A DNA stretch of 64,000 nt from Flavobacterium enshiense (GTDB taxonomy: Bacteria > Bacteroidota > Bacteroidia > Flavobacteriales > Flavobacteriaceae): NCBI RefSeq assembly GCF_022836875.1, contig NZ_CP090376.1, positions 1,178,001 through 1,242,000 on the forward strand. Direction: 5' to 3'. Shown piece by piece: positions 53,382 to 62,189 of this stretch. A program made the position numbers and the translations under genes. Every line of letters starts with the position of its first letter. The first letter of the stretch is position 1. Below the pieces are notes generated by a model that was not told the origin of the DNA, made no database searches, and was given only the letters and a program-made list of their open reading frames with translations.

Positions 53382-56273
53382 TTATTGCGTTATTGGAATG
53401 GTGAAAACTACCGTAGTTCCCTCGGGTTGATCGTTTGCTGATATTTTGTCAATATACGAAAAAGTTATGTTCTTTTGGGTGAACTGGTTCAATAAATCTA
53501 CTCTGTTCTGAATGGCATTTGTGGCAAACGAGCGATGGTTTTTATTTTTGACCGCATTCAGTTCGGCGCTTTTTTTTCTTCCGATGCCATTATCATCGAT
53601 ACTGATTTTCAAGTCGTCGTTTATTTTTTCAAATGTGATTTGGAGCGTCTTTTTACCTTCTTTATGGAGTAAACCATGTTTTACGGCATTTTCCACATAG
53701 GGCTGTAAAAGCATGGATGGTATTTTGATGCTTTCGGAATCAACATTGTCTTTTACGGTTATTTCATACTCAAAGTCATCTTCGAAACGCGCTTTTTCGA
53801 TATCCAAATATAAACGTAATGTTTTTACTTCCTCCGAAACGGTAATGGATTCTTTTTCCGTCATCTCTAAAATTGTTCGGGTCAGATTCGAAAATTTGGA
53901 CAGGTAATTTACTGCTTGCCTCTTGTCGTTAGATAATATGTATGACTGGATGGTGTTTAAGGCATTGTAAAAGAAATGCGGGTTCATTTGCGATTTTACA
54001 GCTTTAAGTTTTGACTGGTTCAGATTCTTTTCCAGGTTGATTTTGTCTAGCTGCAATTGGTTTCTTTTTTCGATCTTCTGTATTTGTTTTTTATAATAGG
54101 AAAAGATCAGGAAAAGTAATAGGGCCGAAGTTAAAATGATGAATACAGGACTTAACCAAAAAGGTCTTTTGATAGTGAATTCGACCTCCTGAATATTTAA
54201 TTTTTTGTTTTCGGGACCTATTTTTAAGGCAACCTTATATGTGCCGGGAGACAAAGATGATAAAATGAGGCTACGGTTGTTGGCGTCCAGCAGATTCCAT
54301 TTAGAGTTGTTTATTTTGTAATAGACATCATATTTTTCGTTTGGTATAAATGATAAAAGGGAGAAATTTATCCGGACATCATTCTGATTGTATTTTAATG
54401 TCGGAATACTGTCAGGGCTGAAACTTTCTTCATCAACCGAGAGTTCATTAATGCTTAGTTGAGGTTGAATCGGAGCCTTATAACGATTGACTTGCTTTAC
54501 AATTATTCCCTTAGCCGATGCAAGATAGATAATGTTGTTAATTAGGGAAAGATCCGTTATTTCAATGTCTTGAGTTAAATTGATTATTTTTCGGAATCGG
54601 TTTGTAATCAGGTTGACTTCATAAATGGCTTGATCGCTAAATAAAAAGAGGGAGTTGTTTTCCAAATCGATTTTTCCGAATTTCTCGTTTTGAAGCGCCT
54701 TAGGAATAAGAATCGATTTTGGTAAAAGGTATGGTTTTACGTTGTTGAATCGGTCTATCGTATATACTTTTTCATTACTGGACACAGCATACAGTATCGA
54801 ATTAAAATATTTTAATTTTGTGATATAGAGTGGTTTGTTGTTGTATTTAATTTCCTTGCTTTTTTTCAGGGAATAGGCAATTAAACCGTTATTGGTTGCA
54901 AAATAAATGGTTTTGTTTGCAAGGTTGTAAGCTGTTGATTTACCATTGTCATCTTTTAGAAGGTAAGCCTGGTTGAAGTTAGGAGTCGTTAGGGCTTTAT
55001 GTTTGTTAAAAACAGGATCCCATTCGCTTTTCTCATTGTTGTTTATTCCAAAAATACCTGAGATTCCGGTTGCGGCATAACTAAAGTATTTTGAATCGAT
55101 ACGGGAAATATCTTTAATGGAAAGTTTAAGTTCGTAACGTAAATTTCCTTTTAGATTTTTAAACTTTGAAGAAGTGAAGAAAAACTGTTTGTTTTCCGAA
55201 TCGTAAGTTAACTGATTGATGCTGTGGCTACTGTTTCCTTTGTAAATAGGAGATATGGAGTTGGTATATAAGTCCATTTTCCAAAGCTCATCTTTTTCGG
55301 AGCCTATAAATAAATTGGATGGTGAAGAAGCAAAAACAATGGGTCTGGGAGTCAATTCGTAAAGCTTTGTGTCGAAATTTTCAATAAAGAAAAGTCCTTT
55401 GTTTATAGTGGAAATCCAATAGTTTTTTTGATTGTCCATGAACACATAAGAGATGTTGTGTCTCTTGAAAAAAGTTTTGTACTCGTTTGTTTTGGTATTT
55501 AAACGAAAAACTCCTTTAGTGGTGCAAAGCCAGTGTTTGTTTTCTATCGAGGCAATATTCTGGATGAAATTGGCCGAAAAAGGAAATGTTTTTTTTGTAA
55601 ACATCCCTTTTTTATACAGATGGTAGGTGTTGGAATATTTTGAGGCAATAATCAGGCCTTCAGAAGAATGTTGTAGCACAGGCGCTTCAAAATCTTTAAC
55701 GTTTTGTGGTAGCACAACGGTTGTTTTGTGGCCTTGTTCATTAAATTCATTGAGTTTTTCACTTAAAATATAAAACGTGGTTCCGTCACAAAAGGTAGTT
55801 CCAAATTCATTGGAATTTAAAGGGATTTTTTTTTCGGCTTTTAGTGTTTTTAAATTGTATATGAACAGATGTCCGGACTTTATCGCAAACAGTTTGTTCC
55901 TGATAATGCCAAAAGGAAAGTAACCGGCAGAAGCGGTTTGTGTCAAGGTTTTTAGTTTTCCTTTTTCAACATAATATAGGTATCCGTCAAAATTCTCATA
56001 CCATATTCGTCCATACAAATCTTCCTTGATGCAGGATCCTGATTTAGATGTTTGGAAATCGGCGGTAAATGTTTTAAAAGTATTTCCGTCATAGCGGCAC
56101 AATCCGTCCCCGGTGGCAAACCACATAAAGCCTTTACTGTCCTGAAAGATATCATATACACTATTGGAGGGCAATCCGGATGATTTATCAATGCTGTGAT
56201 AGTACGGATTTTGACTTACTGCTAATCCTGAGATTAAAAAAAAGAGTGTGTAGAATAGGGATTTCAATTGCAA
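53382..56273 (-). CDS. Propeller-type sensor histidine kinase (LytS-like catalytic part)
   Basis: 963 residues. Signal peptide (MQLKSLFYTLFFLISGLAVSQ), two-component regulator propeller repeats (SIDKSSGLPSNSVYDIFQDSKGFMWFATGDGLCRYDG and later degenerate copies to about residue 620), a Y_Y_Y domain (LSFIPNEKYDVYYKINNSKWNLL), one transmembrane helix (PVFIILTSALLLFLIFSYY, about 710-730), a coiled coil, a His_kinase domain with the phospho-His in SQMNPHFFYNALNTIQ, and HATPase (PSMLLQPYVENAVKHGL, IDDNGIGRKKS). A periplasmic ligand should signal to the LytTR regulator. The ligand is unknown; no polysaccharide locus adjoins it. Confidence 0.93.
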   Translation of the reverse strand: MQLKSLFYTLFFLISGLAVSQNPYYHSIDKSSGLPSNSVYDIFQDSKGFMWFATGDGLCRYDGNTFKTFTADFQTSKSGSCIKEDLYGRIWYENFDGYLYYVEKGKLKTLTQTASAGYFPFGIIRNKLFAIKSGHLFIYNLKTLKAEKKIPLNSNEFGTTFCDGTTFYILSEKLNEFNEQGHKTTVVLPQNVKDFEAPVLQHSSEGLIIASKYSNTYHLYKKGMFTKKTFPFSANFIQNIASIENKHWLCTTKGVFRLNTKTNEYKTFFKRHNISYVFMDNQKNYWISTINKGLFFIENFDTKLYELTPRPIVFASSPSNLFIGSEKDELWKMDLYTNSISPIYKGNSSHSINQLTYDSENKQFFFTSSKFKNLKGNLRYELKLSIKDISRIDSKYFSYAATGISGIFGINNNEKSEWDPVFNKHKALTTPNFNQAYLLKDDNGKSTAYNLANKTIYFATNNGLIAYSLKKSKEIKYNNKPLYITKLKYFNSILYAVSSNEKVYTIDRFNNVKPYLLPKSILIPKALQNEKFGKIDLENNSLFLFSDQAIYEVNLITNRFRKIINLTQDIEITDLSLINNIIYLASAKGIIVKQVNRYKAPIQPQLSINELSVDEESFSPDSIPTLKYNQNDVRINFSLLSFIPNEKYDVYYKINNSKWNLLDANNRSLILSSLSPGTYKVALKIGPENKKLNIQEVEFTIKRPFWLSPVFIILTSALLLFLIFSYYKKQIQKIEKRNQLQLDKINLEKNLNQSKLKAVKSQMNPHFFYNALNTIQSYILSNDKRQAVNYLSKFSNLTRTILEMTEKESITVSEEVKTLRLYLDIEKARFEDDFEYEITVKDNVDSESIKIPSMLLQPYVENAVKHGLLHKEGKKTLQITFEKINDDLKISIDDNGIGRKKSAELNAVKNKNHRSFATNAIQNRVDLLNQFTQKNITFSYIDKISANDQPEGTTVVFTIPITQ

Positions 56274-56864
56274 TTGTTTCTAACAAATATATGAAATTAC
56301 AGGATTTAATTAAATTGAGAATAGGTGAAATCCATATCTTGCCCAATGAAAGTTATATGTGTGAGAAAAATATTGAAATTTCGTAAACTGAAAACGTTGT
56401 TTGGTAAACTGGCATTCTTTTTAAGAAATTTAAGATAGTATATTTGATACTGATTCTAAGAATGCAATTCGTCTAGGATTGTAGGGTTAGTTTTTTTGGG
56501 GAAATGAAAACTAATGAAACATTGATTTCCGTTATGGGAATCAGTGTTTCAGGTTTTCGATTAATAAAATCCCGGGACAAAACAGGAATGTTTGATTTAA
56601 TCTTCTTCTTTTTATAAGCAACTGTTTAGTCTGTTTTTTAATCTTCCGATTTTTTATTGATTTATTTACTTTTACAAAAATTGCATAATTAGTAATGAAG
56701 TGTTTAGTTTTTAAAGTGCTGTGTAGTGCTTTCTGATGGCTAAATTAAAAAATAAAAGCTAAAACACTTGACAAGGCCTCTTTCGCAATAGTATATTTGC
56801 AGCCTATTTATTATTCAGGAGTTATCTGAATTCTAACTTCTAATTTAAAATTTACAAAAAAAAC
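56274..56864. other. Gene-free intergenic region with queA promoter
   Basis: 591 bases between the sensor kinase (divergent) and queA. I find no convincing gene or RNA. Small plus-strand frames here lack coding character. A good promoter sits near its right end. Confidence 0.6.
56768..56799 (+). promoter_or_regulatory. Promoter of queA
   Basis: TTG(ACA) at 56768 and TATATTTG at 56792-56799, 21 bases apart, fit the flavobacterial promoter with a long spacer. Start of queA is 65 bases downstream. Confidence 0.65.
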
Positions 56865-57914
56865 ATGAAGTTATCCAATTTTAATTTCAACCTCCCGGCA
56901 GAGCTTTTGGCCGAATTCCCTGCAGAAAACAGAGATGAGGCACGCCTTATGGTCGTAAACCGAAAAACTCAAACTATCGAGCACAAGTTGTTTAAAGATA
57001 TTTTGGATTATTTTGGGGAAGGTGATGTGATGGTTTTGAACAACACTAAAGTTTTTCCGGCCCGTCTTTATGGAAATAAAGAAAAAACAGGTGCCAGAAT
57101 TGAAGTGTTTTTATTGCGTGAATTGAATGCTGAACAGCGTTTGTGGGATGTTTTGGTTGATCCGGCCAGAAAAATCCGTATCGGTAATAAATTATATTTT
57201 GGCGACGATGATTCATTGGTAGCAGAGGTTATTGACAACACAACTTCCCGTGGAAGAACGCTACGTTTTTTATATGACGGTTCTTATGAAGAATTCCGTG
57301 CAAAATTGCTAGAACTTGGTGAAACGCCAATCCCTAAATATATTAACCGCGAGGTAACTCCGGAAGATGCGGAACGTTACCAGACAATTTATGCCAAGGA
57401 AGAAGGTGCGGTTGCTGCTCCTACAGCAGGTCTGCATTTTTCAAAACACCTGATGAAACGCCTTGAGATCAAAGGTGTGGATTTTGCTGAAATTACACTT
57501 CACGTTGGTTTAGGAACCTTCAATCCGGTGGAAGTGGAAGATTTGTCAAAGCATAAAATGGATTCGGAAGAATTAAAAATAACGCAGGAAGCGTGCGATA
57601 TTGTCAATAAGGCAAAATTCGCAAAAAAACGCGTATGTGCTGTTGGTACTACGACAATGCGTGCGATGGAAAGTTCGGTATCTTCTTCAAAGACATTGAA
57701 TCCGTATGAGGGATGGACTAATAAATTCATCTTCCCTCCATATGATTTCAGTGTTGCCGATTGTATGATTACCAATTTCCATACGCCAAAATCAACGTTG
57801 TTGATGATGATTTCTGCGTTTTGTGGACATGATTTAATGCGTAAAGCATACGACGAAGCAATCAAAGAAAAGTATAAATTCTACTCTTATGGAGATGCTA
57901 TGCTGATTTTGTAA
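56865..57914 (+). CDS. queA: S-adenosylmethionine:tRNA ribosyltransferase-isomerase
   Basis: 349 residues, the normal length. Makes epoxyqueuosine in tRNA from preQ1 using the ribosyl part of SAM. Signatures: [104 protein letters not shown] and [19 protein letters not shown]. Stands alone between its promoter and a strong terminator. Confidence 0.97.
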   Translation: MKLSNFNFNLPAELLAEFPAENRDEARLMVVNRKTQTIEHKLFKDILDYFGEGDVMVLNNTKVFPARLYGNKEKTGARIEVFLLRELNAEQRLWDVLVDPARKIRIGNKLYFGDDDSLVAEVIDNTTSRGRTLRFLYDGSYEEFRAKLLELGETPIPKYINREVTPEDAERYQTIYAKEEGAVAAPTAGLHFSKHLMKRLEIKGVDFAEITLHVGLGTFNPVEVEDLSKHKMDSEELKITQEACDIVNKAKFAKKRVCAVGTTTMRAMESSVSSSKTLNPYEGWTNKFIFPPYDFSVADCMITNFHTPKSTLLMMISAFCGHDLMRKAYDEAIKEKYKFYSYGDAMLIL

Positions 57915-57937
57915 GATCACAACAATAAAGAACAAGT

Positions 57938-57970
57938 AATTCCGGCCCAAAAAGGTCGGAATTTTTTTTG
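57938..57970 (+). terminator. Terminator of queA
   Basis: Stem AATTCCGGCC/GGTCGGAATT (one G-U pair) with loop CAAAAA-type sequence and a T-run. Confidence 0.88.
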
Positions 57971-58168
57971 CTATTCAGGTTTTTTCACAGGAATGATTAT
58001 TTATGTTACATAAAACTGCCTAACTCCCATGGTTCTATGGTAAAATGGTAAAATTGTATGCATTCATAGTATTTTCATGTTTTTTGTTTGATAAGTGTTG
58101 AATGTCAATAGAAATTTATGGATGCGAGTATATTTTTTTTCTTATTTTTACACCCCTTTTAAAAATAA

Positions 58169-59470
58169 ATGTCGATGAATTTCGAAAATACACGTGAATT
58201 TGCACGAGGATTAGACGCGAAGGATGCGCTAAGAAGCTATAGAGATGAATTTATCTTTCCGAAAGTTGACGGGAAACAGGTGATTTACTTTGTCGGTAAT
58301 TCTCTTGGATTGCAACCCAAGAGAACAAAAACGTATGTGGATGAAGTCATGAATGATTGGGCAAATCTTGCCGTTGAAGGTCATTTTTATGCCGAAAAGC
58401 CATGGTGGGATTATCATGAGCGTTTTTCGGCACCGTTAAGTAAAATCGTAGGAGGGTTGCCTAGTGAGATAACGGTTATGAATACGTTAACAGTTAACCT
58501 ACATTTGATGATGGTTACTTTCTATCAGCCTACATCAAAGAGATATAAAATCATTTGTGAAGAAAAAGCATTCCCAAGCGATCAGTATATGTTTCAAAGC
58601 CAGGTTAAGTTCCATGGGTATGATCCTAAGGATGCGATTGTGGAAATCAAGCGTCGCGAGGGAGAACACAATATCCGACTGGAAGATGTTTTAGCCAAGA
58701 TTGAAGAGGTTGGTGATGAATTGGCATTGGTTTTAATCGGAGGGGTGAATTACTATACAGGACAGGTTTTTGATATGAAAACCATTACCGCTGCAGGCCA
58801 TAAAGCTGGAGCTTTTGTAGGTTGGGATTTAGCTCATGCTGCTGGAAATATAAAATTGGAACTTCACGATTGGGGCGTAGATTTCGCCGCATGGTGTAGT
58901 TATAAATATATGAATTCAGGGCCAGGAAATGCTTCGGGTTGCTTTGTTCATGAAAAACATCATCAAAACAGCGATTTGCCAAGGTTTGCAGGATGGTACG
59001 GTCATAATAAGGAGCGTCGATTCAAAATGGAACCACAATTTGATCCGGTTAACGGAGCAGATGGATGGCAGATCAGTAATTTACCAGTATTGTCATTAGC
59101 GCCTTATTTGGCTTCTGTGGAAATGTTTTCCGAAGTTGGGATGGATAAGTTGATTGAAAAACGTAATCTGCTTACTTCTTATCTGGAATTTATACTTCAT
59201 GAAGTTGATAAAGAAATTGAAGGAGCCGAATTTGAGATCATTACCCCTTCGAATCAAGACGAGAGAGCTTGTCAGCTTTCTGTTTTCCTTCATGGGCAGG
59301 GAAGAGCTTTGTTTGAATATTTAATGAAAAACGGAGTAATTACCGATTGGCGTGAGCCTAATGTGATTCGCTTGGCTCCGGCACCATTCTATTGTTCGTT
59401 TGAAGATATGTATGAGTTCGGGCAGGTGCTTAAGAAAGGCATTTTGGTAAAAGATAAATCTTTGGTTTAA
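58169..59470 (+). CDS. kynU: Kynureninase
   Basis: 433 residues. PLP enzyme that cleaves kynurenine or 3-hydroxykynurenine to (hydroxy)anthranilate and alanine. Seen: VIYFVGNSLGLQPKRTKTYVDEVMNDWANLAVEGHF, MNTLTVNLHLMMVTFYQPT, EEKAFPSDQYMFQSQV, VGWDLAHAAGN, WCSYKYMNSGPGNASGCFVHEKH with the PLP Lys, and RFAGWYGHNKERRF. The start shown has a second ATG two codons in. First of a kynurenine block; the ureohydrolase gene follows 13 bases later. Confidence 0.95.
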   Translation: MSMNFENTREFARGLDAKDALRSYRDEFIFPKVDGKQVIYFVGNSLGLQPKRTKTYVDEVMNDWANLAVEGHFYAEKPWWDYHERFSAPLSKIVGGLPSEITVMNTLTVNLHLMMVTFYQPTSKRYKIICEEKAFPSDQYMFQSQVKFHGYDPKDAIVEIKRREGEHNIRLEDVLAKIEEVGDELALVLIGGVNYYTGQVFDMKTITAAGHKAGAFVGWDLAHAAGNIKLELHDWGVDFAAWCSYKYMNSGPGNASGCFVHEKHHQNSDLPRFAGWYGHNKERRFKMEPQFDPVNGADGWQISNLPVLSLAPYLASVEMFSEVGMDKLIEKRNLLTSYLEFILHEVDKEIEGAEFEIITPSNQDERACQLSVFLHGQGRALFEYLMKNGVITDWREPNVIRLAPAPFYCSFEDMYEFGQVLKKGILVKDKSLV

Positions 59471-59483
59471 TAGATTTGATAAA

Positions 59484-60560
59484 ATGACAAAAGAACAAAT
59501 ATTAGAAAATTTTGACCCATCTCAACCAGGCTTAGCTGATGCTACCGTTTTCGGACTTCCTTTTTCGGCAGAGCAAAGCGAGATTGTTGTAATCCCGGTG
59601 CCATGGGAGGTAACTGTAAGTTACGGGGCAGGAGCTTCAGAAGGGCCTGCAGCTATCATGGATGCGTCTTTTCAGGTTGATTTAAATCACCAGGAATTTC
59701 CGGAACTTTGGAAATTAGGGATTTATATGGACGAAGCGCCAGGTCATTGGGCAAAAAATTCTGAAAAATATAAAGGGTTGGCTCAGCCAATCATTGAAGC
59801 TTTAGAGGCAGGGGAAGATATTTCGACGTTCCCGGCCTTACAAGCCGATCTTGATAAAATCAACAAGGCATGTAAGGATATGAATGAAGAAGTGAAGAAT
59901 CGCACGCTTCATTGGATGAAACAAGGAAAAAAAGTGGTTCTTTTAGGAGGAGATCACAGTACGCCGCTTGGTTACTATCAGGCAATGGCAACAAAACATG
60001 ATTCGTTTGGAATTCTGCATTTGGATGCCCACATGGATTTACGAATCGCTTATGAAGGGTTTACTTATTCTCACGCGTCTATCATGTATAATGCTTTGCA
60101 GATTCCGCAAATTTCAAAGATTGTTCAGGTAGGAATCCGTGACTTCTGCGAGCAGGAGGTGGAAGTAGCATTGAAAGACCGCGTTCTGGTACATACCGAC
60201 ATGGATTTAAAAAAGGAAACGTTCGAAGGAAAGACGTGGCAGCAACAATGTGATCATATTATCGCTTCGTTACCTGAGAAAGTGTTGATTTCATTCGATA
60301 TTGACGGAATGTACCCATGGTATTGTCCAAATACAGGTACTCCGGTTCCGGGCGGATTTTCATTTGAGCAGGCCGCTTATTTGTTGAGCCGTTTGGCAGA
60401 AAGCAATAAGGAAATTATCGGATTTGATTTAGTGGAAGTAGCACCTGGTGACGATGATTGGGACGGAAATGTCGGAGCAAGAATGTTGTTCCATATGTGT
60501 GGTGTCTTGGCTAAATCACAAAAAATGGCTATCGGAAAGAAAATACAATTCAATAGATAA
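59484..60560 (+). CDS. Arginase/agmatinase (ureohydrolase) family protein in the kynurenine operon
   Basis: 358 residues. Binuclear Mn ligands are all present: GGDHS near residue 155, LDAHMDLR near 177, and SFDIDGMYP near 272; NTGTPVPGGFSFEQA follows the last as in agmatinases. The usual DP of the third motif is YP. It is longer than typical agmatinase (about 300) with an extra region at residues 70-130. The family hydrolyses guanidino or formimino groups. Lying 13 bases after kynU and upstream of kmo, it may act on a kynurenine intermediate such as N-formylkynurenine, but this is only a context inference; it could be an agmatinase or formimidoylglutamase by sequence. Confidence 0.85.
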   Translation: MTKEQILENFDPSQPGLADATVFGLPFSAEQSEIVVIPVPWEVTVSYGAGASEGPAAIMDASFQVDLNHQEFPELWKLGIYMDEAPGHWAKNSEKYKGLAQPIIEALEAGEDISTFPALQADLDKINKACKDMNEEVKNRTLHWMKQGKKVVLLGGDHSTPLGYYQAMATKHDSFGILHLDAHMDLRIAYEGFTYSHASIMYNALQIPQISKIVQVGIRDFCEQEVEVALKDRVLVHTDMDLKKETFEGKTWQQQCDHIIASLPEKVLISFDIDGMYPWYCPNTGTPVPGGFSFEQAAYLLSRLAESNKEIIGFDLVEVAPGDDDWDGNVGARMLFHMCGVLAKSQKMAIGKKIQFNR

Positions 60561-60563
60561 TAA

Positions 60564-60595
60564 GAGAATCCTCCTTCGGGGGATTTTCTTTTTTA
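60564..60595 (+). terminator. Terminator after the ureohydrolase gene
   Basis: AATCCTCC-TTCG-GGGGATT stem with a stable TTCG tetraloop, then TTTTCTTTTTT. Separates kynU and ureohydrolase from kmo, which probably has its own promoter. Confidence 0.8.
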
Positions 60596-60673
60596 AGAAA
60601 TCGCTTTTCCGCCAAATATCAGTTTCAATAAATAAATATTGAGTAAATTTACGCTCTATTCAAGAAAATTTCG

Positions 60674-62017
60674 ATGCAGACTCCCAAGAAGATAGCTGTA
60701 GTGGGTTCCGGATTGGTTGGGACTCTATTGGCGATTTACCTTAAAAACGAAGGCCATACCGTTCATGTTTACGACAGAAGTCCGGATATCAGGAAAATTG
60801 ACTTTTCCGGGCGATCCATAAATTTGGTGATGTCCGACCGAGGGTGGCGAACGCTTCAGGAAATTGGGTTGGATGAGGAAATAAAAAAAATCGGTATTCC
60901 TGTAGACAAGCGTGCCATTCACATGCTGGGAAGCGAGTTGAGTTATCAGTACTACGGTAAAGACGGCGAGGCAATTTTTTCATTGTCCCGCGGAGTATTG
61001 AACCGCAAGATGGTTGATTTAGCCGAAGCCGCAGGAGTGGAGTTTTTCTTCGATAAAAAGGTGTGGGATGTAACGCTGGCAACAGCAACCTTACACGAAG
61101 GAGAAACCGAAAGAGGTGAATGGGAAGAGTTGGATTACGATATTGTTTTCGGGGCTGATGGTGCATTTTCAAGAGTGCGTCACCGTATGCAGCGTCAGAG
61201 CATGTTCAACTATTCGCAAGACTTTATCCGAGTAGGTTATAAAGAACTTCATATTCCTGCCAATGCGGACGGGACTCATAAAATAGATAAAAATTCGCTT
61301 CATATCTGGCCAAGAGGAGAATTCATGTTAATGGGACTGGCTAATCCTGATGGTTCGTTTACCTGTACGCTTTTCATGCCACATGAAGGAGAGAATTCAT
61401 TTGAGAACCTGAAAGACAAAGAAACATTAGAGGCCTTTTTTGCCAAGTATTTTCCGGATACTAAAGAAGTGATTCCGGATTTAGTGGAAGATTTCTTTAA
61501 AAATCCAACCAGTTATCTGGTAACTATGAAATGTTATCCTTGGACATATGAGGATAAGGTAGCTTTGATAGGAGACGCAGCCCACGCAATTGTTCCTTTT
61601 TACGGTCACGGAATGAATGCCGGTTTTGAAGATATTACGATTTTAAAACAGTTGATGGAAAAACACGGAGACGATTGGTTGACCATCTTTAAAGAATATC
61701 AGCAATCACGTAAACCGAATGCAGATGCCATAGCTGAACTTTCGTTCCGCAATTTCATGGAAATGAGTACCAAAACCGCTGATGTGAAATTTCATTTGCA
61801 GAAGAAAATAGAAAAATGGTTCTCCGACAAACACCCGGACAAATGGATTCCGTTATACAGTCGGGTTACCTTTAGCCATCATCCCTATTCGGAAGCCTTG
61901 GCAGAAGGAGACAAGCAAAATAAAATCATGGAAGAGATTCTCAGTATGGAAAATATCGAGCAAATTTGGGAAACCGAAGTGGTCGAGAACAGAATACTGG
62001 AATTATTAAAAAAATAA
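60674..62017 (+). CDS. kmo: Kynurenine 3-monooxygenase
   Basis: 447 residues. FAD-dependent aromatic hydroxylase converting kynurenine to 3-hydroxykynurenine. FAD loop VVGSGLVGTLLAIYLKNEGHTVHVYDR, SGRSINLVMSDRGWRTL, YDIVFGADGAFSRVRHRM, and the second FAD motif VALIGDAAHAIVPFYGHGMNAGFEDI. With kynU it forms part of tryptophan catabolism or de novo NAD synthesis; tryptophan dioxygenase and 3-hydroxyanthranilate dioxygenase are not in this window. Its last ~120 bases are present again as a remnant 1.8 kb downstream. Confidence 0.95.
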   Translation: MQTPKKIAVVGSGLVGTLLAIYLKNEGHTVHVYDRSPDIRKIDFSGRSINLVMSDRGWRTLQEIGLDEEIKKIGIPVDKRAIHMLGSELSYQYYGKDGEAIFSLSRGVLNRKMVDLAEAAGVEFFFDKKVWDVTLATATLHEGETERGEWEELDYDIVFGADGAFSRVRHRMQRQSMFNYSQDFIRVGYKELHIPANADGTHKIDKNSLHIWPRGEFMLMGLANPDGSFTCTLFMPHEGENSFENLKDKETLEAFFAKYFPDTKEVIPDLVEDFFKNPTSYLVTMKCYPWTYEDKVALIGDAAHAIVPFYGHGMNAGFEDITILKQLMEKHGDDWLTIFKEYQQSRKPNADAIAELSFRNFMEMSTKTADVKFHLQKKIEKWFSDKHPDKWIPLYSRVTFSHHPYSEALAEGDKQNKIMEEILSMENIEQIWETEVVENRILELLKK

Positions 62018-62042
62018 AAGAGGCTTAGGCCTCTTTTTTTTA
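62016..62042. terminator. Terminator of kmo
   Basis: AAAAGAGGC-TTAG-GCCTCTTTTTTTT; perfect stem usable from both sides. Confidence 0.88.
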
Positions 62043-62066
62043 TGCTTCACGATGTAGTGAATCAAT
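62040..62066 (-). pseudogene. Remnant of the 3' end of a cupin gene
   Basis: On the minus strand the last codons after kmo read IDSLHREA-stop, closely matching MDLAHREE-stop of the cupin gene at the right edge, 20 of 27 bases identical, and at the same position relative to the kmo terminator. Only the tail survives; upstream similarity is lost. It supports duplication of the kmo-cupin junction. Confidence 0.5.
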
Positions 62067-62189
62067 ACCATACCAAGGGCTCCTGCTTCCATTAAACAGA
62101 CAAAAAATAGACCATCGATGCATTCAAAATTCTCAGTCTTTGTAAAAAAATACGTAGTTTAGTTCCCCGTAACATTTAATTACGATATC

